From an uncultured Bacillus sp. (GTDB lineage: Bacteria > Bacillota > Bacilli > Bacillales > DSM-1321): a stretch of 10,335 nt of DNA. The stretch covers positions 1 through 10,335 of the forward strand of contig CAKQBC010000058.1 of NCBI GenBank assembly GCA_934215995.1. The letters run 5' to 3'. This document shows, piece by piece, positions 5,801 through 10,335 of this stretch (position 1 is the stretch's first letter; each line of letters starts with the position of its first letter). The position numbers and the translations under genes are program-made. The notes under the pieces are model-generated. The model saw only the letters and a program-made list of their open reading frames with translations. It had not been told where the DNA came from and searched no databases.

Positions 5801-5870
5801 TAAACAACCGGATGCCCATCTTAATGTTGCGCTTTCAAGTACATTGGTTTGGCGGCGAAACGGTTGTTTA
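5801..5870. repeat. 10-bp inverted repeat in the yuiD-pepA divergent region
   Basis: TAAACAACCG (5801-5810) and CGGTTGTTTA (5861-5870) are perfect complements separated by 50 nt. It lies about 55 nt upstream of the yuiD start and upstream of the likely pepA promoter. No named regulator fits; it may be a paired operator or a leader stem for yuiD. Confidence 0.55.
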
Positions 5871-5931
5871 TAAAATCTTTTTCCTATACAGGATGCGGTA
5901 AACGCATTTCCATCATATCGTTTTATTTTTA

Positions 5932-5961
5932 TGACGATGTTCCTTATCCTTATTATATAAT
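5932..5961 (+). promoter_or_regulatory. Candidate pepA promoter
   Basis: A perfect TATAAT (5956-5961) lies 62 nt before the pepA ATG, with TGACGA (5932-5937) 18 nt upstream as a weak -35. The surrounding DNA is very AT-rich. Confidence 0.45.
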
Positions 5962-6023
5962 TTTATTAATAAGCTTACATATGCCCATACTTTTAATGTG
6001 TGGGAGAAGCGGAGGGAATCGGT

Positions 6024-7529
6024 ATGATTACAGTCCAGAAAGATTGGTTTGAACAGACGGAAATTGAATGTTTCATTTCAGCGGTCCATTATCCAGGCAA
6101 CAGCCTTAAAGGGATCCTGCCGCTGATCGATGAATCCCTGGATGGCCAGATTGGGGAGCTGATCAAAAGCGGGGACATCCCATCAAATAAGAAAAGTGTT
6201 ACAGTTATTCACACATTAGGGAAAATAAAAACAAAGAGAATCATTTTTGTCGGCCTTGGAAGAGAAAAAGAAGTGACGGATGAGATCTGGAAAGAAAGCT
6301 TCGCCAAAGGGTTAAGGAAAGCAAGGGAATTGGGGGCGAAAACAGTATCGATCGATTTCGATTCCTTCGGGACAGATTCCATCTCTGCGGAGAAGGCTGC
6401 ACAATACACAGGAGAAACGTACATGTTGTCTCTTTATGAATTCAATGGCTACAAACAAAGAAACACAAAGCCTGACAAGCAAATCGAGAGGCTGGTCTTT
6501 TATACGAAGCAGCCATTTGATCAGTTGAAGGCAGCCGTTGATAAAGGCTTTATCTATGGAAAGGGCACTAATTATGCCCGAACATTAGTGAATCTGCCCC
6601 CGAATATCCTAACGGCCAATACATTGGCTGAGTATGCGGCCAATACGGCAGAAAAATACGGTTTTGGACTGGAAGTCCTTAAAAAGGATGAAATGCTGGA
6701 GCTTGGTATGGGGGCTCTGTTGGCTGTGAACCAGGGCTCTGCCGAAGAACCGGCGATGATTGTCCTCACTTATCAGGGGAAACCTGAGTGGAATGATGTA
6801 CTTGCGCTTGTGGGGAAAGGGGTCACTTATGATACCGGAGGATACTCCCTGAAGCCAAGGGACGGCCTGATCGGCATGAAATCCGATATGGGAGGAGCCG
6901 CGGCAGTGCTGGGTGCAATGGAAATCATCGGTGAACGGAAGCCGAAACAAAATGTTGTAGCGGTTATAGCGGCGACTGATAACATGGTGAGCGCCTCCGC
7001 TTTTAAGCCTGACGATGTCATTACGTCTTTAAGCGGTTTGACAATAGAAGTATTGAATACAGATGCGGAAGGGCGCCTGGCATTGGCGGATGCTGTTACG
7101 TACGCGAAGCATCATGGCGCAGATTATATCATTGATGCAGCGACGCTGACCGGCGGGATAGTGGTGGCGCTTGGGCGCGAGATGACAGGGGCATTTACGA
7201 ATGATAGGTTCCTTTATGAGCAAGTCGAGCGGGCTGCGTATTTGAGCGGGGAACCGATCTGGCAGCTGCCGATCACAGAAAAGGACCGTGATCGGGTGCG
7301 GGGGAGTAAGATTGCCGACCTCAACAATTCCCCGGGGAGAGACGGCCATGCCATCATGGGGGCAGCATTTGTTGGAGAGTTTGCCGGCGAGACTCCTTGG
7401 GTCCATCTTGACATTGCAGGTACGGCGACGACGAAAGCACCGAATAATCTGCAGGCCGCCGGGGGAACAGGTGTCATGGCAAGGACGCTAGCGGAGCTGG
7501 TGGAAGATTTTCGGGCGAAACAGCGATGA
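6024..7529 (+). CDS. pepA: Leucyl (cytosol) aminopeptidase, M17 family, PepA/YuiE-like
   Basis: This 501-residue cytosolic exopeptidase releases N-terminal amino acids using two metal ions. By alignment in my head with E. coli PepA, the metal ligands are K265, D270, D288, D347 and E349, and the catalytic pair is K277 and R351; all are present, the last three in the family signature NTDAEGRL (345-352). Residues 1-165 form the variable N-terminal domain and about 170-500 the catalytic domain; length is typical. The ATG at 6024 is chosen because GGAGGG (6011-6016) lies 7 nt before it; an in-frame GTG at 6000 would precede that site. Divergent from yuiD, apparently transcribed alone, and followed by a 13-bp hairpin. 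Hexamer formation and DNA binding are known for some relatives but not shown here. Confidence 0.94.
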   Translation: MITVQKDWFEQTEIECFISAVHYPGNSLKGILPLIDESLDGQIGELIKSGDIPSNKKSVTVIHTLGKIKTKRIIFVGLGREKEVTDEIWKESFAKGLRKARELGAKTVSIDFDSFGTDSISAEKAAQYTGETYMLSLYEFNGYKQRNTKPDKQIERLVFYTKQPFDQLKAAVDKGFIYGKGTNYARTLVNLPPNILTANTLAEYAANTAEKYGFGLEVLKKDEMLELGMGALLAVNQGSAEEPAMIVLTYQGKPEWNDVLALVGKGVTYDTGGYSLKPRDGLIGMKSDMGGAAAVLGAMEIIGERKPKQNVVAVIAATDNMVSASAFKPDDVITSLSGLTIEVLNTDAEGRLALADAVTYAKHHGADYIIDAATLTGGIVVALGREMTGAFTNDRFLYEQVERAAYLSGEPIWQLPITEKDRDRVRGSKIADLNNSPGRDGHAIMGAAFVGEFAGETPWVHLDIAGTATTKAPNNLQAAGGTGVMARTLAELVEDFRAKQR

Positions 7530-7552
7530 TGAAGAGTACCGCTTAAACGGGG

Positions 7553-7592
7553 GCCTGCATTTATCTACCTTGATGGGAGGATAAATGCAGGC
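7553..7592. repeat. 13-bp perfect hairpin after pepA, no U-tract
   Basis: GCCTGCATTTATC (7553-7565) pairs perfectly with GATAAATGCAGGC (7580-7592), loop 14 nt, starting 24 nt after the pepA stop. GGGCTGG follows instead of a T-run, so it is not a standard intrinsic terminator. It may protect the mRNA 3' end, work with a protein factor, or be an unrelated dyad. Confidence 0.7.
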
Positions 7593-7668
7593 GGGCTGGA
7601 TAATTGCCCAAGCCAATTTCATTTTCTGGCATATCTAAATAAGAGAGGCCTAAATGAGGAGGTTTGTT

Positions 7669-7941
7669 ATGTGGTATTATCGTGATTCAAGTTCAAGTTT
7701 TGTGGAGCCCGTTGAATATGGCTATGGAAGGTTTTTCCCGTTTCTGATAGGTGCCCCCTTTGTGGGCGGACTCCTCGGCGGTCTTGTAGGGGGAGCATTA
7801 TTGGCACCGAGACCCAACTTTTATCCCGCACCTTATCCGGTCGGCTATCCGGCCGCTCCATATGGAGGGGGAGCAGGCTACCCTCCATATGGAGCGGCAC
7901 AGGCTCCCTACCCTTATGGAGGAAACAACTATTATTTCTAG
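7669..7941 (+). CDS. Gly/Tyr/Pro/Ala-rich small protein, possibly spore-related, function unknown
   Basis: The ATG at 7669 is chosen because GAGGAGG (7656-7662) sits 6 nt before it; an in-frame ATG at 7654 overlaps that site. The 90-residue product starts MWYYRDSSSS, continues with FFPFLIGAPF and a glycine-rich hydrophobic segment (about 22-46, GGLLGGLVGGALLA) that could be one membrane helix or an aggregation-prone core, then a tail built of PYP, GYP and PYGG units ending NNYYF. Tyr/Gly/Pro-rich tails of this kind are common in Bacillus spore-coat and surface proteins, and I faintly recall a similar small protein, YuzC, near yuxO in B. subtilis; I do not give the symbol because I cannot confirm it. 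The gene lies ahead of the thioesterase gene but is cut off from it by a terminator. Confidence 0.75.
   Translation: MWYYRDSSSSFVEPVEYGYGRFFPFLIGAPFVGGLLGGLVGGALLAPRPNFYPAPYPVGYPAAPYGGGAGYPPYGAAQAPYPYGGNNYYF
7856..7894 (+). repeat. Two coding copies of the palindrome CTCCATATGGAG
   Basis: CTCCATATGGAG occurs at 7856-7867 and 7883-7894, 27 nt (nine codons) apart, each read as part of a PYGG/PYGA unit of the Gly/Tyr/Pro-rich protein. The phase-preserving distance points to tandem duplication within the coding sequence rather than a binding site. Confidence 0.6.
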
Positions 7942-8050
7942 GGAACGGGGAGCGGAAGAGACTGTCCAGTGATTTTCTTGTTGAACAAACGATTTGATAT
8001 GTTGATGAAGCCTCTTTGGATGCTTATAACTGAATACCTTCCTGAAAGAT

Positions 8051-8080
8051 CAGCCGGCACTACTATGCGGCTGTTTTTTT
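8051..8080 (+). terminator. Intrinsic terminator after the Gly-rich gene
   Basis: CAGCCG (8051-8056) pairs with CGGCTG (8068-8073), 11-nt loop, followed by seven T (8074-8080). Confidence 0.85.
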
Positions 8081-8150
8081 ATTAGAATAGGGGCTAGCCG
8101 TTGAAATCAGGCTTGTTGAACGGGAATTTCATCCCCAAAAATTGGAGATG

Positions 8151-8159
8151 TGCTAAAAT
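8151..8159 (+). promoter_or_regulatory. Extended -10 candidate for the thioesterase gene
   Basis: TGC-TAAAAT (8151-8159) matches the TGn extended -10 form. No good -35 lies 16-18 nt upstream. It gives a leader of roughly 100 nt. Confidence 0.35.
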
Positions 8160-8264
8160 GAAGGTAACAGACAAGAATAGCTCCATACACAAATAATTTA
8201 GCCGTTGATTTAAGGGGAATCAGTGCAAGTATGAATACGGGGAAATGTACAGGAGGGGTCAACC

Positions 8265-8648
8265 ATGGATTTGGAAAAAACATTAATGAACGCTTTGGGA
8301 ATGGAACTTGTAAGCCTTGAAAAAGGGAAAGTGATCATGACTATGCCAGTCGACGAAAGGACGAGGCAGCCTTTTGGCTTACTGCATGGGGGAGCTTCGG
8401 TTGCACTTGCAGAGACGGCCGCCAGCTTGGGGGCATTTGCGCTCATCGATCAGGAAAAAGAAGCGGCAGTGGGACTGGAGATCAATGCCAATCATATAAA
8501 AGGGAAGAAGGAAGGAACTGTAACTGCAATCGGAACGGTAATACATAAAGGGCGTACAACGATGGTGTGGGATATCCGGATTGTCGATGAAGAAGAGAAT
8601 CTGATTTGTATATCCCGCTGTACAATGGCGGTCGTAGCCAAAAAATAA
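8265..8648 (+). CDS. yuxO: Hotdog-fold thioesterase, PaaI family (YuxO-like)
   Basis: This 127-residue protein has the single-hotdog 4HBT/PaaI signature LLHGGASVALAETAAS at residues 39-54, with H41-G42-G43 and the probable catalytic E50. Such enzymes hydrolyse acyl- or aryl-CoA thioesters as homotetramers in the cytosol. The G-x-E-I-N-A-N-H-I segment (about 70-77) and the final strand RCTMAVV are typical of the family. AGGAGGGG (8251-8258) lies 6 nt before ATG. Resemblance to B. subtilis YuxO, from memory, extends beyond the motif (MPVDERT-PFGLLHGG). Members of this group have been linked to DHNA-CoA hydrolysis in menaquinone synthesis and to phenylacetate degradation; nothing in the neighbourhood chooses between these. 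A long palindrome starts directly after the stop codon. Confidence 0.87.
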   Translation: MDLEKTLMNALGMELVSLEKGKVIMTMPVDERTRQPFGLLHGGASVALAETAASLGAFALIDQEKEAAVGLEINANHIKGKKEGTVTAIGTVIHKGRTTMVWDIRIVDEEENLICISRCTMAVVAKK

Positions 8649-8678
8649 ACCTGAATACCGAACGTTCGGATTTCAGGT
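8649..8678. repeat. 30-nt palindrome immediately after the thioesterase stop codon
   Basis: Outer arms ACCTGAA (8649-8655) and TTCAGGT (8672-8678) enclose a perfect 12-nt palindrome CCGAACGTTCGG (8658-8669), with two mismatched pairs between. No T-run follows on the plus strand; on the complement the run TTTATTTTTT follows, so it would terminate leftward transcription better than rightward. Could be an operator for the next small gene. Confidence 0.7.
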
Positions 8679-8735
8679 AATGAAGCGACCAGTATTTTTA
8701 ATAATCAACATAATTAAAACAGGTAAAGAATAAAG

Positions 8736-8744
8736 TGGTATAAT
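8736..8744 (+). promoter_or_regulatory. Extended -10 promoter for the small membrane protein gene
   Basis: TGG-TATAAT (8736-8744) is a consensus -10 with a TGn extension, 32 nt before the ATG at 8777. The -35 region is A-rich without a clear TTGACA, which the extension could offset. Confidence 0.55.
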
Positions 8745-8776
8745 ATGTATATGATTTGGATTGGGGGAAGCTAGAT

Positions 8777-8965
8777 ATGAATCGCGAAATCCTGAAAGAT
8801 CCAAAGACCATTCTTGGTTTTGTTCTATCTTTTTTATTTGAGTTGATCGGTATAGCCTTGGCAGCTGCTGATAATGATTTTTGGGTTGCATTTGTAGTGT
8901 TGGGGATCATTTTGGCGTCCTATAGTGTAGGCAGGGCCAATCGGATCTATACTGGGAAAGAGTGA
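8777..8965 (+). CDS. 62-residue two-helix membrane protein, unknown function
   Basis: ATG at 8777 follows GGGGGAAG (about 8763-8770) with normal spacing; an upstream in-frame TTG at 8756 overlaps the promoter region and is rejected. The product has a short charged N terminus (MNREILKDPK), two hydrophobic helices at about residues 12-30 and 36-52 joined by ADND, and a basic C terminus (GRANRIYTGKE), predicting both ends in the cytoplasm. It has its own promoter candidate and a terminator, so it is probably a real monocistronic gene. I do not recognise the family; small two-helix proteins of this kind are often regulators or stress proteins, but that is only analogy. Confidence 0.75.
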   Translation: MNREILKDPKTILGFVLSFLFELIGIALAAADNDFWVAFVVLGIILASYSVGRANRIYTGKE

Positions 8966-8975
8966 CGTTGCATAT

Positions 8976-9010
8976 GCAGGTATCTTTCCTATTCACATGC
9001 CTGCTTTTTT
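8976..9010 (+). terminator. Intrinsic terminator after the small membrane protein gene
   Basis: GCAGGTAT (8976-8983) pairs with ATGCCTGC (8997-9004) with one G-U, 13-nt loop, followed by six T (9005-9010). Confidence 0.85.
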
Positions 9011-9057
9011 CTGCAAAAAAAATCCCTCCGGATATGAAGGGCCCTGACCTGAAAATA

Positions 9058-9080
9058 TGAGACAAATAAAAACACCTTTC
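9058..9080 (+). repeat. IS left inverted repeat
   Basis: Begins TGAGACAA and ends AAAACACCTTTC. Compared with the complement of the right end it shares TGAGACAA and AAAACACCTT, with one single-base gap and a few mismatches between. Confidence 0.8.
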
Positions 9081-9129
9081 GTTGAAAAACGGGTATTGAA
9101 TACCAGTAAATCAATGTGGAGGTGTTTTT
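9068..9129 (+). promoter_or_regulatory. IS left-end hairpin covering the orfA ribosome binding site
   Basis: AAAAACACCT (9068-9077), inside the left repeat, pairs perfectly with AGGTGTTTTT (9120-9129), extended by two G-U pairs, and so covers GGAGGTG (9118-9124). Only RNA that starts outside the element contains the left arm. A 13-nt dyad GGTATT-G-AATACC (9092-9104) sits in the loop. Confidence 0.55.
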
Positions 9130-9132
9130 TCT

Positions 9133-9450
9133 ATGGGAACAAGAGTCAGTTATCCTGCAGAAGTGAAAATGAAGGCGATTGAAATGCGGTTGGCCGGAGT
9201 ACCTGTCAAACAAGTGATGGAAGATTTGAATATCCGTAATTATACGCAATTGAAGACATGGATGCGTTGGTACCGGAATGGGGAGCTACATCGCCTAAAA
9301 CAACCGGTTGGGAAACAGTATTCCTTTGGCAAAGGGCCTGAATTTGAAACAGAAATGGAGAAGTTACAAGCAGAGAATCGCTTTTTGAAGCAACAGATTG
9401 ATGTATTAAAAAAGTACGCAGAGTTGGAGAGGAAGTGGTTCCGAGAGTAG
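9133..9450 (+). CDS. IS3-family transposase OrfA (helix-turn-helix protein)
   Basis: The 105-residue protein has ATG at 9133, with GGAGGTG (9118-9124) 8 nt upstream. Residues about 5-45 form the helix-turn-helix that binds the element's ends (SYPAEVKMKAIEMRLAG, then VMEDLNIRNYTQLKTWMRWY), and 70-98 form a leucine-rich coiled coil (EMEKLQAENRFLKQQIDVLKK) used for oligomerisation. Near its end the frame crosses A AAA AAG (9408-9414); slippage by -1 there would join it to orfB to make the full OrfAB transposase. Without slippage it ends at TAG 9448-9450 and acts as a regulator of transposition. It appears intact. Confidence 0.9.
   Translation: MGTRVSYPAEVKMKAIEMRLAGVPVKQVMEDLNIRNYTQLKTWMRWYRNGELHRLKQPVGKQYSFGKGPEFETEMEKLQAENRFLKQQIDVLKKYAELERKWFRE
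9408..9414 (+). other. Programmed -1 frameshift heptamer A AAA AAG
   Basis: In the orfA frame the codons read TTA AAA AAG, giving the slippery heptamer A AAA AAG that IS3-family elements use. A -1 slip enters the orfB frame, which is open from 9402 after a TGA at 9399-9401 and reads on through GTG 9435. Confidence 0.8.
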
Positions 9451-10274
9451 TTGTAAAATTGGTGGATGAATTAAGGGGTACGTTAACGATCGGGGAAGCT
9501 TGCCAACATGTAGGTGTCGCCCGTTCCACTTATTATAGATGGAGGGCACACGGTGATAAACAGACAGGAAAAGAGATTCGTGACCAACAAATTGGGGACA
9601 TGTGCAAAAAACATAAGTATACGTATGGCTATCGGAAAATAGCGGATCTCTTATCAAACGCAAGTCGAAAGACCGTTCAACGAGTGATGCAAAAACGAGG
9701 ATGGCAATGCCGTGTAAAAGTGAAAAAACGGAAGCGTACCGGCCAACCGTCATATGTATCCCCAAATGTATTGGCCCGGGATTTCACCGCCACTTAACCA
9801 CTTGAAAAACTGGTCACGGATATTACGTACTTGCCCTTCGGCCAATCGATGATGTATCTTTCAAGTATCCTGGACGTGTTCAATGGCGAGATTATTGCCC
9901 AAACCATCGGGTATACACAAGACAAGGCATTTGTGTTGGATACCTTGGCGAAGCTGCCTGAACTCCCGGAAGGCTGCATTTTGCATAGTGATCAAGGCTC
10001 GGTCTATACTTCCTATGACTATCAGAGGGCTGTAAAAGAAAAAGGAATTATCATGAGCATGTCCCGGAAAGGCACGCCAGCTGATAATTCCCCAATCGAA
10101 ACGTTTCACTCCTCGCTAAAGTCAGAAACGTTCTATCTCGACGGAATCCATCGCACAACGAATGCGCATGTGATTCAAATCGTCGAAGAATACATTACTT
10201 ATTATAACAATATCCGTATTCAAACGAAACTAAACAACCAGTCACCGGTTCAATACCGTCAACTGGCTGTTTAG
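9435..10274 (+). pseudogene. IS3-family transposase OrfB (DDE integrase core), broken by an in-frame TAA
   Basis: The orfB frame runs from the frameshift region (possible own start GTG 9435) to TAG 10272-10274, but TAA at 9795-9797 interrupts it after RDFTAT. The same frame resumes with PLEKLVTDITYLPFGQS, so no base was lost; relatives have lysine at this place, and AAA to TAA is a one-base change. The first part holds the HTH_21-like region (YGYRKIADLL). The core after the stop keeps D (codon 9819-9821, TDITYLP), D (9990-9992, HSDQG) and E (10098-10100, NSPIE), the last two 35 residues apart as in DD(35)E transposases. A leucine replaces the tryptophan usual in EKWVTD. The fragment before the stop has no catalytic residue, so transposition would need suppression or help in trans. 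Confidence 0.88.
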
Positions 10275-10297
10275 GAAGGTGTTTTCTTCTTGTCTCA
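10274..10297 (-). repeat. IS right inverted repeat
   Basis: Reads GGAAGGTGTTTT ... TTGTCTCA on the plus strand; one base longer than the left repeat. Its inner end touches the last base of the orfB stop codon. Confidence 0.8.
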
Positions 10298-10335
10298 AAA
10301 AGGACAGTCAGTGCCAAGTGTACCCTTTGTAAAGG
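10298..10335. other. Right flank of the IS, no gene seen
   Basis: Only 38 nt remain. They include CCTTTGTAAAGG, a short dyad at the window edge that may belong to a terminator continuing outside. Confidence 0.3.

Larger units (their letters stand above)
7942..8264 (+). other. 323-nt intergenic region before the thioesterase gene
   Basis: No gene seen. It contains the terminator at 8051-8080, a direct repeat of TAGCCGTTGA (8095-8104 and 8199-8208), an extended -10 candidate at 8151-8159 and the ribosome binding site of the next gene. The first 100 nt after the Gly-rich gene show no recognisable element. Confidence 0.6.
9058..10297 (+). mobile_element. IS3-family insertion sequence (IS150-like organisation), inactivated
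   Basis: A 1240-nt element bounded by imperfect inverted ends TGAGACAA...TTGTCTCA and holding orfA, an A AAA AAG frameshift heptamer and orfB with a DDE core. That arrangement, and the helix-turn-helix plus leucine-rich OrfA, identify IS3 family; the size and slippery site fit the IS150 group. No exact 3-5 bp target duplication is visible (left flank AATA, right flank AAAA), so the insertion is old, a duplication was lost, or the exact ends differ by a base or two. orfB carries an in-frame stop, so the copy is probably not autonomous. It lies just downstream of a terminator and interrupts no recognisable gene. Confidence 0.88.

Noticed and set aside
5825..5838. Half of a catabolite-response (cre) site, complement TGAAAGCG, near yuiD
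   Set aside because: Only one half matches TGWAANCGNTNWCA; the second half does not.
8658..8669. LexA/DinR box reading of CCGAACGTTCGG
   Set aside because: The Gram-positive LexA site is CGAAC-N4-GTTCG; here the halves touch with no 4-nt spacer.
9011..9057. Remnant gene or second IS end to the left of the insertion sequence
   Set aside because: 47 nt with only a CCCT...AGGG dyad; no similarity to the IS end and no open frame of note.
9435..10274. The stop at 9795-9797 as a genuine boundary between two transposase proteins
   Set aside because: IS3 OrfB is one continuous protein; the frame is identical on both sides, and the lysine expected there is one base from TAA.

Overview
The window looks like chromosomal DNA from a low-to-mid GC Gram-positive of the Bacillaceae. 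The protein sequences, the strong AGGAGG-type ribosome binding sites and the gene order match the Bacillus subtilis yutM / yumC / yumB / yuiA-yuiB-yuiC-yuiD-yuiE neighbourhood as I remember it. I cannot name a species.

Layout. (1) 1-1152: the last 24 codons of an A-type iron-sulfur carrier (YutM-like, + strand) converge on ferredoxin/flavodoxin-NADP reductase YumC (- strand), with a hairpin between them that could terminate both. (2) 1153-1773: a 621-nt gene-free divergent region. It holds a TATAAT promoter candidate, a near-consensus Rex-type operator and a nested hairpin overlapping a terminator-like hairpin, all ahead of the type II NADH dehydrogenase YumB (1774-2991). (3) 3158-3634: a Nudix hydrolase with a 12-bp hairpin just upstream of its ribosome binding site. 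(4) 3801-5745: tiny double-CxxCxGxG protein YuiA, three-helix membrane protein YuiB, exported 3D-domain lytic transglycosylase YuiC, and on the opposite strand the PAP2-related membrane protein YuiD. Intrinsic terminators separate most of these, so they look largely monocistronic. (5) 6024-7527: leucyl aminopeptidase PepA (YuiE). (6) 7669-8965: a Gly/Tyr/Pro-rich small protein, a YuxO-like hotdog thioesterase and a 62-residue two-helix membrane protein. (7) 9058-10297: an IS3-family insertion sequence with imperfect inverted ends, an intact orfA, an A AAA AAG frameshift site, and an orfB broken by one in-frame TAA.

Functionally the left third is a redox block: Fe-S carrier, NADPH-dependent flavoprotein reductase and NADH:quinone oxidoreductase. 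The middle is cell-envelope and housekeeping. The right end is small accessory genes next to a decayed transposon.

I see no CRISPR array, tRNA, rRNA, phage module, toxin-antitoxin pair or defence system, and no convincing wholly new multigene system. The most useful leads are regulatory: the Rex-like site and possible attenuator before yumB, the dyads around the yuiB promoter and the yuiC leader, two long hairpins lacking U-tracts after pepA and yuxO, and a hairpin at the IS left end that would hide the orfA ribosome binding site in read-through transcripts.
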